Below are positions 12,741-22,374 of a stretch of 64,000 bases of DNA, in pieces (within the stretch, counting starts at the first letter, position 1; every line of letters starts with the position of its first letter). The notes below the pieces were generated by a model that made no database searches, was not told where the DNA came from, and saw only the letters and a list, made by a program, of their open reading frames with translations. The stretch comes from Acidobacteriota bacterium. GTDB lineage: Bacteria; Acidobacteriota; Vicinamibacteria; Vicinamibacterales; Fen-181. The stretch is taken from the NCBI GenBank assembly GCA_003170135.1, contig PMZR01000125.1:35019-99018 (forward strand), given 5' to 3'. The position numbers were made by a program, and so were the translations under genes.

Positions 12741-14048
12741 CTACTGTCGACTGTCTCCTGAGACCGCCTTCATGGCTTCCTTCGCGGCTGCGATCGTCTT
12801 CCGGACGTCCCGCTCGGTGTGCGCGCCCGAGAGGAACCACGCTTCGAACTGCGAGGGCGGCGGGTAGATCCCGCGCGCGAGCATCGCGCGGAAGAAGGCC
12901 GCGTACTGGCGGGTGTCGGCCGTCAACGCCGAATGGTAATCACGCACCGCCTGCGCGGTGAAGAACGGCGTGAGCATCGATCCGAACGCGTTCACCTGCA
13001 CCGCAACGCCTGCATCGCGCGCGGCCGTGGCCAGGCCGTCGGCCAGCATCGAGCCGAGGCGCGCGAGGTGCCGATAGAGGCGTGCGGACAGCTCGCCAAG
13101 CGACCACAGGCCGGCCGCCATCGCCAGCGGGTTGCCCGAGAGCGTCCCGGCCTGGTAGACGGGGCCCGCCGGCGACACGAGTTCCATCAGATCCGCGCGA
13201 CCGCCGTACGCGCCCACGGGCAGGCCGCCACCGATGATCTTGCCGAGGCACGTGAGGTCGGGTTTCACGCCGACGAGCGCCTGCGCCCCGCCGAGACCGG
13301 CCCGGAACCCGGAGATGACCTCGTCGAAGACGAGCAGGATGCCCTCGCGATCGCAGATGCTGCGCAGGCCGGCCAGGAAGCCGTCGGCCGGCGGCACCAC
13401 GCCGATGTTCCCCGCAATCGGTTCGACGATGATCGCCGCGATCTCGTGTCGATTGGATTCCGACAGGCGTTCGCACGAGATCAGATCGTTGTAGGTCGCG
13501 ATCAACGTGTTGGCGACGGCCGCCAGCGGGACGCCCGGGCTGTTGGGTGTCTCGAGCGTCAGGGCGCCCGAGCCGGCCTGCACGAGGAACGGATCCGCGT
13601 GGCCGTGATAACACCCCTCGAACTTGATGATCTTGTCGCGGCGGGTGGCCGCGCGCGCGACGCGGATTACGCTCATGGCGGCTTCGGTGCCGGAGTTCAC
13701 GAAGCGCACACGTTCGAGCGACGGCATCAGCGCGCGGACGCGCTCGCCCAGGCGCACTTCGAGCTCGGTGGGCGCCCCGAAGCTGGTGCCGTCGCGCGCA
13801 ACGGCGGCAAGCGTCTTCACCAGGCCGCGCGGCGCGTGGCCGTGGATGAGCGGGCCCCACGACATGACGTAGTCGACGTAGGCGTTGCCGTCGACGTCCT
13901 CGATCGTCGCGCCCTTGCCGCGCCGGATGAAGAGGGGCGTGCCGCCGACGGCCTTGAAGGCCCGGACGGGGCTGTCGACGCCGCCCGGCAGAATCTGCTG
14001 GGCGCGGGTGAAGAGCTTCGCGGAACGGGACGTCTTGAACTTTCGCAT
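12741..14048 (-). CDS. hemL: Glutamate-1-semialdehyde 2,1-aminomutase
   Basis: MRKFKTSRSAKLFTRAQQILPGGVDSPVRAF, FVNSGTEAAMSVIRVARA, CLGKIIGGGLPVGAYGG. Confidence 0.95.
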   Translation of the reverse strand: MRKFKTSRSAKLFTRAQQILPGGVDSPVRAFKAVGGTPLFIRRGKGATIEDVDGNAYVDYVMSWGPLIHGHAPRGLVKTLAAVARDGTSFGAPTELEVRLGERVRALMPSLERVRFVNSGTEAAMSVIRVARAATRRDKIIKFEGCYHGHADPFLVQAGSGALTLETPNSPGVPLAAVANTLIATYNDLISCERLSESNRHEIAAIIVEPIAGNIGVVPPADGFLAGLRSICDREGILLVFDEVISGFRAGLGGAQALVGVKPDLTCLGKIIGGGLPVGAYGGRADLMELVSPAGPVYQAGTLSGNPLAMAAGLWSLGELSARLYRHLARLGSMLADGLATAARDAGVAVQVNAFGSMLTPFFTAQAVRDYHSALTADTRQYAAFFRAMLARGIYPPPSQFEAWFLSGAHTERDVRKTIAAAKEAMKAVSGDSRQ

Positions 14049-14050
14049 GT

Positions 14051-15046
14051 CTAGGCCAATGCGCGCGCAGCGTCCCGCGCGAAATACGTGATGATGATGT
14101 CCGCGCCCGCCCGACGGATGCACGTCAGCATTTCCATCATCGCGCGCGGTTCGTCGATCCAGCCGTTGCGCGCGGCGGCCTTCAGCATCGCGTACTCGCC
14201 GCTCACGTTGTAGGCGGCGGTCGGGTACTGGAAGACGTCCTTGACCCGCCGGATGACGTCGAGGTAGGGCAGCGCGGGCTTCACCATCACGATGTCGGCC
14301 CCCTCCTCGATGTCCTCTTCCACCTCGCGCAGGGCTTCGTCCGAATTCGCGGGGTCCATCTGGTGCGTGCGGCGGTCGCCGAACTTCGGCGCCGAGTCGG
14401 CCGCCTCGCGGAAGGGCCCGTAGAAAGCCGAGCAGTACTTGGCGGCGTAGGACATGATCGCGACGTTCTCGAAACGCCCGTGGTCGAGCGCCGTGCGGAT
14501 GGCGCCGATGCGGCCGTCGAACATGTCGGACGGTGCCACGATGTCGGCGCCCGCGGCGGCGTGCGACACGGCGGCATGGACGATCTGTTCGACGGACGCG
14601 TCGTTGGCAATCTCGCCGTCGACGATGATCCCGCAGTGGCCGTGCGAGGTGTACTCGCACAAGCAGACGTCGGTGACGACCAGGATGTCCTTGTTCTCGC
14701 GCTTGATCGCCCGCACCGCCGCCTGGACCGGCGCGTCCGGGTCGCAGGCCGCCGATCCGACGTCGTCCTTGTAGGCGGGCAGGCCGAACAGCAGGACGCC
14801 GCCGACCCCTTCCGCGCGTGCCGCGCGGGCTTCTTCGACCGCCAGGTCAACCGACAGCTGCGAGACGCCGGGCATCGAGCCGACCTCGCGGCGCACGCCT
14901 TCGCCTTCGCACACGAACAGCGGATAGATGAACATGTCGGGGGACAGGCGCGTTTCGCGCACCAGCGCCCGGATGGCCGGCGAGCGGCGCAGCCGCCGTC
15001 CGCGCCGGACGAGATCAAGAGTGGCTTCGCTCGGCAGGGTGCTCAT
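14051..15046 (-). CDS. hemB: Delta-aminolevulinic acid dehydratase (porphobilinogen synthase)
   Basis: [44 protein letters not shown]. Confidence 0.96.
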   Translation of the reverse strand: MSTLPSEATLDLVRRGRRLRRSPAIRALVRETRLSPDMFIYPLFVCEGEGVRREVGSMPGVSQLSVDLAVEEARAARAEGVGGVLLFGLPAYKDDVGSAACDPDAPVQAAVRAIKRENKDILVVTDVCLCEYTSHGHCGIIVDGEIANDASVEQIVHAAVSHAAAGADIVAPSDMFDGRIGAIRTALDHGRFENVAIMSYAAKYCSAFYGPFREAADSAPKFGDRRTHQMDPANSDEALREVEEDIEEGADIVMVKPALPYLDVIRRVKDVFQYPTAAYNVSGEYAMLKAAARNGWIDEPRAMMEMLTCIRRAGADIIITYFARDAARALA

Positions 15047-15059
15047 AAGCGCCTCGCAG

Positions 15060-15172
15060 TGGTCGTTGGTCGTTGGTCGTTGGCCGGAGTCGTTGGTCGA
15101 AGTCGTTGGTCATTGGTCGGCGAACGACCAACGACCATGACCAACAACCAACGACTAACGACCAACAACGAC
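15060..15172. repeat. Inverted array of degenerate GGTCGTT heptads; ~113 bp imperfect hairpin
   Basis: Left arm tGGTCGTTGGTCGTTGGTCGTTGGCC... (15060-15120), right arm CGAACGACCAACGACCATGACCAACAACCAACGACTAACGACCAACAACGACG (15121-15172). Confidence 0.9.
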
Positions 15173-16702
15173 GTTATGTTCGAAGTGTCTCACCAGCGCA
15201 TCGACGAGGCCGGGCATCGTGTATTCGGCGGGCATGACCGACGTCGTGATGCCGTGCTGGGTGGCCGCTTCCGCCGTCACCGGGCCGATGCAGGCAACCG
15301 TCGTTGATCGCAGCAGGTCGGCCGCCTGGTCCGCGCCCAGCATCCGCACGAAGCTCCTCACCGTGGACGCGCTGGTGAACGTAATCGCGTCCACCCGCTT
15401 GTCGAGCAGCATGCGGTAAAGGTCCGGCTCGCCCTGCCGCTGATTGTCGACCGGCACGGTCCGGTAGGCGGCCACCTCGACGACGTCGGCTCCCGACCGC
15501 CGCAACTCCTCGGCGAGCATCTCCCGCGCGATGTCGGCGCGTGGCAGCAGGATGCGCTGGCCCCGAAGGTCGCCCGTTGTGCGCAGGGCCTCGAGCACGG
15601 CCTCCGCCCGGTACTCCGCCGGCATCAGGTCAACCTTGATGCCAAAGCGCGACAGCCGATCCGCCGTGCCAGGCCCGATCGCGCACAACCGCGTGCCCTT
15701 CAGATCGCGCACGTCGCCGTCGCCCGCCTGCAGCCGCTGCATGAAGTAATCGACGCCGTTGCCGCTCGTGAAGACGATCCACTGGAAGCTGCCGGCCTGC
15801 GCGCAGGCCGCGTCGAGTGGGCCGAAATCCTCGGGCGGGACGATGCGGATCGTGGGCGCCTCGATGACCATCGCGCCCAGGCCCTCGAGCATGTCCACCA
15901 GCTCGGCCGACTGCTCGCGCGGGCGCGTGACGACGATGCGTTTGCCGAACAACGGGCGCACGTCGAACCAGCGCAGGTGTTCGCGCAGCGCGGTCACGCG
16001 GCCGACCAGCAGGATCGCGGGCACCCGGTGCGCCGGCTCGTGCACGAGGCGGACCAGCTCGCCGAGCGTGCCGCCGATCGTCTGCTGCTCGGACGTGCAG
16101 CCGTTGTACACGATGCACGCCGGCTCGTCGTCGTTCCAGCCGTGGGAGAGCAGCGCCTCGAGGATCCCCTTCATCTGCCGGGTGCCGGCGTAGCAGACCG
16201 TCGTCCCGTTCAACTTCGCCAGGCTCGCCCAATCGACGTGCGGGCACGTGCGGCTCTCGTCCTCGTATCCGCGCACGAAGGTGACCGTGTCGCCCGCGCC
16301 CGGGTAGGTCAGCGGAACGCCGGCGAACGCCGGGACGCCGATGCCGGCGGGGACTCCGGGCACGACTTCGAAGAGCACGCCGTGCTCGTGGAGAAACAAC
16401 GCCTCCTCGCCGCCGCGGTCGAACACGAACGGGTCGCCCCATTTCAGCCGCGCGACGACCTTGCCCTCGCGCGCCTTTTCGACCAGCAGGTAGCAGATCG
16501 CTTCCTGCTCGAGCGGTTTGGGCGACGCGGGACCGACGTCGATGCGCTCGGCATCCGCGCGCGCATGGCGGAGCACGCGCGGGTTGACCAGGTGGTCGTA
16601 GAGGACGACATCGGCGACCGCCAGGCAGCGGATGCCTCGGGCTGTCATCAACGACGGATCCCCCGGGCCGGCTCCGATGAGGTAGACAGCAGGCTTGATC
16701 AT
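15155..16702 (-). CDS. cobA-hemD: Fused uroporphyrinogen-III C-methyltransferase / uroporphyrinogen-III synthase
   Basis: N-term VYLIGAGPGDPSLMTARGIRCLAVADVVLYDHLV (SUMT), C-term RIVVTRPREQSAELVDMLEGLGAMVIEAPTIRI...DAITFTSASTVRSF (HemD). Confidence 0.94.
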   Translation of the reverse strand: MIKPAVYLIGAGPGDPSLMTARGIRCLAVADVVLYDHLVNPRVLRHARADAERIDVGPASPKPLEQEAICYLLVEKAREGKVVARLKWGDPFVFDRGGEEALFLHEHGVLFEVVPGVPAGIGVPAFAGVPLTYPGAGDTVTFVRGYEDESRTCPHVDWASLAKLNGTTVCYAGTRQMKGILEALLSHGWNDDEPACIVYNGCTSEQQTIGGTLGELVRLVHEPAHRVPAILLVGRVTALREHLRWFDVRPLFGKRIVVTRPREQSAELVDMLEGLGAMVIEAPTIRIVPPEDFGPLDAACAQAGSFQWIVFTSGNGVDYFMQRLQAGDGDVRDLKGTRLCAIGPGTADRLSRFGIKVDLMPAEYRAEAVLEALRTTGDLRGQRILLPRADIAREMLAEELRRSGADVVEVAAYRTVPVDNQRQGEPDLYRMLLDKRVDAITFTSASTVRSFVRMLGADQAADLLRSTTVACIGPVTAEAATQHGITTSVMPAEYTMPGLVDALVRHFEHNVVVGR

Positions 16703-16733
16703 CGCACCGGCATTGTACAGGAATTGCCCGCGG

Positions 16734-17708
16734 CTACGGCTGGATCCCGTCCACCGGCGCCTGCATCCGGCGCACCTGCTCGAGGATTTCGAGCGCGCCG
16801 TCTGTAATCAATTGCCGGGCCAGTCGCGTGCCGATCTGCGCGGCGGTCGCGCGCGGGCCGCGCAGTCGTCCTCGCACGGCGCGCGTGCCGTCGAGCGAGG
16901 CGACCACGGCACGCAGATCGAGGTCGTCGCCGTCCAGTTCGGCGATCGCGCCGACCGGTGTCTGGCACCCGCCGCCGAGCGTCGTGACCAGGGCGCGTTC
17001 GGCTGCCACCTGGCTGGATGTCGGCCCGTCATCGATTCGCGCCACGCACGCGCGCGTCGCGGCATCGTCGGTGCGGATCTCGATGGCAATGGCGCCCTGC
17101 GCGGGCGCGGGGATGCAGATGTCGAACGAGAGCGTGGCCGAGATGCGATCGGCGAACCCCAGGCGGCGCACGCCGGCAGCGGCGAGCACGAGGACATCGT
17201 GATCGCCGCGATCGAGCTTGCGCAGGCGGGTGTCGAGGTTGCCGCGGATCGGCTCGAACCGGCCGCGGGGCAGGTAGCGGCGCAACTCGGCGATGCGTCG
17301 CACGCTGCTCGTGCCGACGCGCGGCGATTCGCCCAGTTGTTGCCGCAGCGTGTCAGGTCCCACGTCGCCTGCGTGGCGTGAGCGCGGCAGGACCAGCGCA
17401 TCGTGCGGATCCTCGCGCGCGAGGACCGCGCCGATCGCCAGGCCCTCGGGCAGGACGACCGGCATGTCCTTGCAGCTGTGGACCGCGAGGTCGATCGCGC
17501 CGCCCGCCAGCGCGTCCTCGATCTCCTTCACGAACAGGCGCTTGCCGCCGATTTCCGACAACGGCGCCTCGGCGAGCTGGTCGCCGCTCGTCTTGATGAT
17601 CACGATCTCGCACAAGGTGGCCGACGCCGTCTGCAGCATGGCGGCCACCGTGCGTGCCTGCCACAGGGCGAGCTGGCTCCCGCGCGTTCCCAGTCGAAGT
17701 GTCTTCAC
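16734..17708 (-). CDS. hemC: Hydroxymethylbilane synthase (porphobilinogen deaminase), GTG start
   Basis: LRLGTRGSQLALWQA, VHSCKDMPV, GGGCQTPVGA. Confidence 0.95.
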   Translation of the reverse strand: MKTLRLGTRGSQLALWQARTVAAMLQTASATLCEIVIIKTSGDQLAEAPLSEIGGKRLFVKEIEDALAGGAIDLAVHSCKDMPVVLPEGLAIGAVLAREDPHDALVLPRSRHAGDVGPDTLRQQLGESPRVGTSSVRRIAELRRYLPRGRFEPIRGNLDTRLRKLDRGDHDVLVLAAAGVRRLGFADRISATLSFDICIPAPAQGAIAIEIRTDDAATRACVARIDDGPTSSQVAAERALVTTLGGGCQTPVGAIAELDGDDLDLRAVVASLDGTRAVRGRLRGPRATAAQIGTRLARQLITDGALEILEQVRRMQAPVDGIQP

Positions 17709-17748
17709 CAGGTCTCCATGTCGCTAACGACATTCGGACGATCCGGCT

Positions 17749-19137
17749 TCATCCGGATTTGGCGCCGCCCGCCGGCTCTTCGGGGCCGCTGCCAGGCGCC
17801 GCGGGGCCGCCCTCGGCCGCATTCGCCGCGTCGTCGGGTGTCGGTCCGGCGTGACCGGGGCCGACGCCGTTACCCGGAGTCAGGCTGAACAGGCGGGTCA
17901 ACGCATCCGAGTAGACGGACATCGTTTCCCGGTCGGGCAGGGCTTTGAGCTGCTCGGTCGGCGTCAGCAGCAGTTTCTCGACGATCAGCCGCGTCACCTC
18001 GTCGACCCGTGCCCGCGCGTCGGGGGGAAGGCTGCCGAGCTTGTGTTGCAGCCGCTCCAGTTCTGCCCGCCGGATGGTCTCGAAGCGCTGGCGCAGCGCG
18101 ACGAGCGTCGGGATCGCCCCGCGCGACCGCAGCCATGCCGCAAAACGATCGACTTCCTCGCCGACGATCCCGTCCGCGCGCGTCATCTCAGCCGCCCGCC
18201 GGCTCAGGTTCTCCTGGACGATCGCCTGGAGGTCGTCGATGTTGTAGAGAAACACCTGGTCCAGTTCGCCAGCCGCCGGATCGACGTCGCGGGGCACGGC
18301 AATGTCGATGATGAACAGCGGGCGGTTGCGGCGCGGCTTCATGATGGCCGCGACGTCGGCGCGCACGAGGATCGGCAGGTTCGCGCCCGTCGCCGTGATG
18401 ACGATGTCCGCTTCGCCCAGCGCGGCCGTCAGACGATCCCACGGCACCGCCGTCGCCTGCATCGTCTCGGCCAGGGCGGTCGCGTGGGCCATCGTCCGGC
18501 TGGCGATGACCATGCGGCGGATACCCTGTGCCTTCAGGTGCAGCGCGGTCAGCTTGCCCATCTCGCCCGCGCCCACCACGACGACTGTGCGCTCGCTGAG
18601 CGTGCCGAAGATCTTGCGCGCCAGCGACACGGCGGCATAACTGACCGACACCGCGCCCTCGCCAAGCGACGTCTCGGTGCGCACGCGCTTGCCGGCGAGG
18701 AACGAGGCGTGGAACAGCTTGTTCAGGAGCGGGCCGACCGACTGCTGCGCCGAGGCCACCGAGTAGGCGTCCTTCACCTGGCCCAGGATCTGTGGCTCCC
18801 CGACGACCAGCGAATCGAGGCCGGCCGCGACGCGGAACAGGTGCCGCGCCGCTTCGGCGTCCTGCTTCTCGTAGAGATGCGGCCTGACCTCCGCCGGCTC
18901 GACGCCGTGGAATTCGTGCAGGAATTCCAGCACGTCCTCGCGCGCGGTCTCGGGGTCGTGCGCCGCCAGGTAGATCTCCGCGCGATTGCAGGTCGACAGG
19001 ACCGCCGCCTCGGTGTTGCTCTGCCGTGCGGCGAGCGAGGCGAGGGCCGCATCGACGCCACGCGTCGAAAAATCGATCCGCTCCCGCAGATCCACCGGGG
19101 CGGTGCGATGGCTGACCCCGACCAGCAGCAGGTGCAT
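17749..19137 (-). CDS. hemA: Glutamyl-tRNA reductase with Gly/Pro/Ala-rich C-terminal tail
   Basis: LLVGVSHRTAPVDLRERI, LSTCNRAEIY, VVVGAGEMGKL, FIIDIAVPRDVDP. Confidence 0.95.
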   Translation of the reverse strand: MHLLLVGVSHRTAPVDLRERIDFSTRGVDAALASLAARQSNTEAAVLSTCNRAEIYLAAHDPETAREDVLEFLHEFHGVEPAEVRPHLYEKQDAEAARHLFRVAAGLDSLVVGEPQILGQVKDAYSVASAQQSVGPLLNKLFHASFLAGKRVRTETSLGEGAVSVSYAAVSLARKIFGTLSERTVVVVGAGEMGKLTALHLKAQGIRRMVIASRTMAHATALAETMQATAVPWDRLTAALGEADIVITATGANLPILVRADVAAIMKPRRNRPLFIIDIAVPRDVDPAAGELDQVFLYNIDDLQAIVQENLSRRAAEMTRADGIVGEEVDRFAAWLRSRGAIPTLVALRQRFETIRRAELERLQHKLGSLPPDARARVDEVTRLIVEKLLLTPTEQLKALPDRETMSVYSDALTRLFSLTPGNGVGPGHAGPTPDDAANAAEGGPAAPGSGPEEPAGGAKSG

Positions 19138-19955
19138 CAGAAGTTGTGGCTCTTGGTCAGGTACCCGACCGCCACGAAATTGACCAGGACGATGGCGAAA
19201 CCCACCGTCGAGAGCCAGGCCGCCCGCCGGCCGCTCCAGCCGATGGCGCGGCGCGCGTAGAGTTGGAACGAGTAGATCGCCCACGACAGCACCGCCACGG
19301 CGATCTTCGGATCGAGAATCGACATCGCCCGCAGGCGGGGATCGAGCACGGCGTCGGCCCGGGCCTGGACCGTCCAGATCGCGCCGACGACGACGCCGAT
19401 GGTCAGGAAGATCCAGCCGATGGTGACGGCCCGGACGTTCATCGCGTCCAGGCGCTGCAGCGAGGGCAGGCGCTTGTAGAAGAAGCCCAGGTGCTTCGCC
19501 TTGATCTCCTTGAAGAGCAGGACGTAGGTGATGCCGACAACGCACGCCAGCGCGAAGCTCGCATAGGCGAACAGGAGTGACGACACGTGCACCGCGAACC
19601 ACGAGCTCTCGAGGATCGGCGCCGGGCGTTCCAGGCTTGGCCGGATCGCGGGAATCACCTGCAGCGCAACCAGCAGTGGCGCGATGAAGACGCCCATCGC
19701 TCGTTCCTCGGTGGTCATTTCCGTGTAGAGGTACGAGAGCGCCAGCAGCCAGACGAACACCGAGATCGCCGACGTTGCGTTGGCGACCGGTACGCCGACG
19801 GCCATCGTCTGCATGCCGATGACGAACGTGTGCGACAGCGCGCCGATCGCCAGGATCGTGCTGGCGGCCCGGCCCAGGGCGCCGCGCCCGGTGACGAAGA
19901 ACGCGGCATAGGCGCCCGCCGCAATCGCGTAGGCGATCAAGGGAATGCTGTTCAT
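19137..19955 (-). CDS. hemX: CcsA/HemX-family cytochrome c assembly-like membrane protein
   Basis: ~8 TM protein with ESSWFAVHVSSLLFAYASFALACVVGITYVLLFKEIK; directly upstream of hemA in a hemX-A-C-D-B-L order as in Bacillus. Confidence 0.8.
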   Translation of the reverse strand: MNSIPLIAYAIAAGAYAAFFVTGRGALGRAASTILAIGALSHTFVIGMQTMAVGVPVANATSAISVFVWLLALSYLYTEMTTEERAMGVFIAPLLVALQVIPAIRPSLERPAPILESSWFAVHVSSLLFAYASFALACVVGITYVLLFKEIKAKHLGFFYKRLPSLQRLDAMNVRAVTIGWIFLTIGVVVGAIWTVQARADAVLDPRLRAMSILDPKIAVAVLSWAIYSFQLYARRAIGWSGRRAAWLSTVGFAIVLVNFVAVGYLTKSHNF

Positions 19956-20941
19956 GAATTACCTGGTCGTGGGCCGAAATACCCCTGCTTCGTGCGCGCG
20001 GACGCACCCGGCCGATTGGCGCGGACGACGACGCGGCGCCAGGCGCCGTCCCGCCTGGGGTTCTTAGAGGTGTACCCGATCAGATACTGGCTGGCCAGCT
20101 CATCCGAGATCTGGGAGTACACGCCGGGCAGCTCCTCGATGCGCTTGGGAAAGAAGACACGGCCGCCGGTCTGTTGCGTGAGCTGCTTCAGCACGAAATC
20201 CGCCTCGTTGAAGCCCTTCGCATTGACCGTCACATCCTCCGGCGCCCGCGTGCCGATCGCGTAGACCGCCGTCTCCGAGCGCTTGGCCAGGTCGAGCACG
20301 TCGTCAAAGGACAGCAGGCTGGAGGTGTCCTCGCCGTCGGACATCACGACGATGGCGTGACGCCGTATCTCGCTCGCGCTCCGGGCGCGGATCTTCTTCA
20401 TCTCCTGCAGCGACATGTAAACCGCGTTGTAAAACGAGGTCGATCCCTCGGCCGTCGTCTTCCGGATCGCACGTTCGAGCAGCGCGGGGTCGTTGGTGAA
20501 GTCCTGCAGCACCTGGACGTGCGTGTCGAAATCGACGAGCTCCGCCAGGTCCTGCGGGCGAAGCCGCTTGGCGAATCCGATCGCCGCCTCCTGCGCCGTC
20601 GTCAGCTTCTCTTCCATGCTGGCGCTCGTGTCCAGGAGCAGCGCCAGCGCGACCGGCAAGTTGCTGTGATCGAAGAAGGTGAGATCCTGCTTCACGCCGT
20701 CTTCGTAGATGCTGAAATCGTTCGCCGCCAGGTCGGTGACGTAATGATTCTCCGCGTCGGTGACCGTGACCGCGAGCGACACGAGATCGACGGCGGTTCG
20801 GAACGACTGGACCGGCGCCGGCTGTGCTTGCTGCTGGGCACTGACGACGGACGTCCGCGGCGCGAGCAGGACAAACGAAGCCGCAACAACCAGCCCTGCG
20901 ACGGCCAGCCGGGAACGAGCTGCGATCGGGCGGAAGGGCAT
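19952..20941 (-). CDS. VWFA-related (acidobacterial type) von Willebrand factor A domain protein
   Basis: LALLLDTSASMEEK (MIDAS DxSxS), VVMSDGEDTSSLLSFDDVLDLAKRS. Confidence 0.88.
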   Translation of the reverse strand: MPFRPIAARSRLAVAGLVVAASFVLLAPRTSVVSAQQQAQPAPVQSFRTAVDLVSLAVTVTDAENHYVTDLAANDFSIYEDGVKQDLTFFDHSNLPVALALLLDTSASMEEKLTTAQEAAIGFAKRLRPQDLAELVDFDTHVQVLQDFTNDPALLERAIRKTTAEGSTSFYNAVYMSLQEMKKIRARSASEIRRHAIVVMSDGEDTSSLLSFDDVLDLAKRSETAVYAIGTRAPEDVTVNAKGFNEADFVLKQLTQQTGGRVFFPKRIEELPGVYSQISDELASQYLIGYTSKNPRRDGAWRRVVVRANRPGASARTKQGYFGPRPGNS

Positions 20942-20944
20942 ATC

Positions 20945-20985
20945 AGTGAATCAGTAGTCAGTCGGTAGACAGTGGTCAGTAGACG
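20945..20985. repeat. Degenerate CAGTAG(A/T)C tandem words between the two VWA genes
   Basis: tcagtgaatcagtagtcagtcggtagacagtggtcagtagac. Confidence 0.7.
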
Positions 20986-21008
20986 GAAGCGGCGGCGACG
21001 GCGATGGC

Positions 21009-21992
21009 TCAACCTCCGGGATTGACGGGTGTGCCCCGGACGGTGAGGCCCGGCTTCTTCACGCTGACGGCGATCTTCTCGGGCGGGATCAGCGATTCGG
21101 GGCGCGAGTACACGAGCCGATACTGGTTGCCTAGCTGCGCGACGATGGACTTCATCTCGGGCGTGAGCGCCATGCCCGAGAGCGCCTGGACGTTCTGGCC
21201 GCCGGTGGCGCGCGTCCCCTCGTCGAGCACCATGTCGCGTTCGCGCACTCCCCCCTCCGCTTCGACGTAGCGGTTGGCGGTCGCCTGGTCGCTGCCCTGC
21301 GGCAAAGCGGCGGGCGGGCCAGACTCGACCACCAGCGCATCGAAGGCCGCCCCGGAATCACGGAGCGCCTTCACGACGTTATCGTGCGGCTGGTTGCTGA
21401 ACTCGGGCGCCCCGCGCACGAGGATGGCGACGATGACGGCGCGGTCCGGCGCCCGCTTCGTTACGCCGCGGGCGACTGACACGAGCGCTTCGAGCAGATA
21501 TGCTCCCGTGCCCCGCTCGGCGAACAGGCGCCCGATTGCGCGGGTCAGCAACTCAACGCTGCCCGTGTAGCCCTGGACGACCTGCGGGCGGCCGCCGAAG
21601 GTCGTGAGGGCGATCTGGTTGCCTGACGCCATTTCCTTGATGAAGTCGGTAATCGCGCGGCGCATGTCGGCAATATAGGCCGAGGCTGCGTCGCTCGTAT
21701 CGACGACCAGCGTGATCTCGATCGGCCCGGTCGCCGGTTCGACGCGCAACACCTCGCGCTGCACGCCGTCTTCACGCACCTGGAAGTCGTCCACTGCCAG
21801 GCCCGTCACCGGCGCGCCGTCCGGATGCGTGACGGTGACCCACATCGCCCGCTGCTGATCTCGCGCGCCCTGTGCGCCGGGCGTTGCGGCACCGGCCGCG
21901 CCGAGCACGACAAGGGCGACCAGCGCGAGCACGCCTCGCCGGACACTCGGCCGCAGTTTGCGAACAGAATGATGGATTGATTGCGGAGACAT
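21009..21992 (-). CDS. VWA domain protein with degenerate MIDAS
   Basis: ITLVVDTSDAASAYIADMRRAITDFIKEM; VIVAILVRGAPEFS; start MSPQSIHHSVRKL with signal/TM. Confidence 0.75.
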   Translation of the reverse strand: MSPQSIHHSVRKLRPSVRRGVLALVALVVLGAAGAATPGAQGARDQQRAMWVTVTHPDGAPVTGLAVDDFQVREDGVQREVLRVEPATGPIEITLVVDTSDAASAYIADMRRAITDFIKEMASGNQIALTTFGGRPQVVQGYTGSVELLTRAIGRLFAERGTGAYLLEALVSVARGVTKRAPDRAVIVAILVRGAPEFSNQPHDNVVKALRDSGAAFDALVVESGPPAALPQGSDQATANRYVEAEGGVRERDMVLDEGTRATGGQNVQALSGMALTPEMKSIVAQLGNQYRLVYSRPESLIPPEKIAVSVKKPGLTVRGTPVNPGG

Positions 21993-22120
21993 CGAGTTTG
22001 AGTGCCTGCTCGGCCAGTATAGGGCTGGGCCTTGGCGCACGTCAAGCAGACTCGCCTGTAACTGTTTCAGTCCACGAGGTTTGTGGGATGGTGTTGAAAT
22101 TCTCCACCGTTTCGTTTTCT

Positions 22121-22149
22121 TGACACCTCCTGGGGTGCGTGTTATATAA
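22121..22149 (+). promoter_or_regulatory. Sigma70-type promoter TTGACA-N17-TATATA upstream of nuoA
   Basis: TTGACA at 22121-22126, 17-nt spacer, TATATA at 22144-22149. Confidence 0.75.
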
Positions 22150-22374
22150 ACACTCAAGTCCGGCTCACCCCAGCAACGTGAACGCAACGGTCGCGCGTGC
22201 CTGATGGCTGCGTTGGCCCGTCACGGTTGCCAGGTGCCTGGTTTTCGCGGGGCGCGTGCCTGGACTCCGGCCCCTCACCGGGGGTAACACCCGGGACACA
22301 GAACCATCGTTCGAATGCAGCACGGTTGACCCGACAGGCGCGTCTGCCTGCGTTCCACTGCAACGCCCACACCG

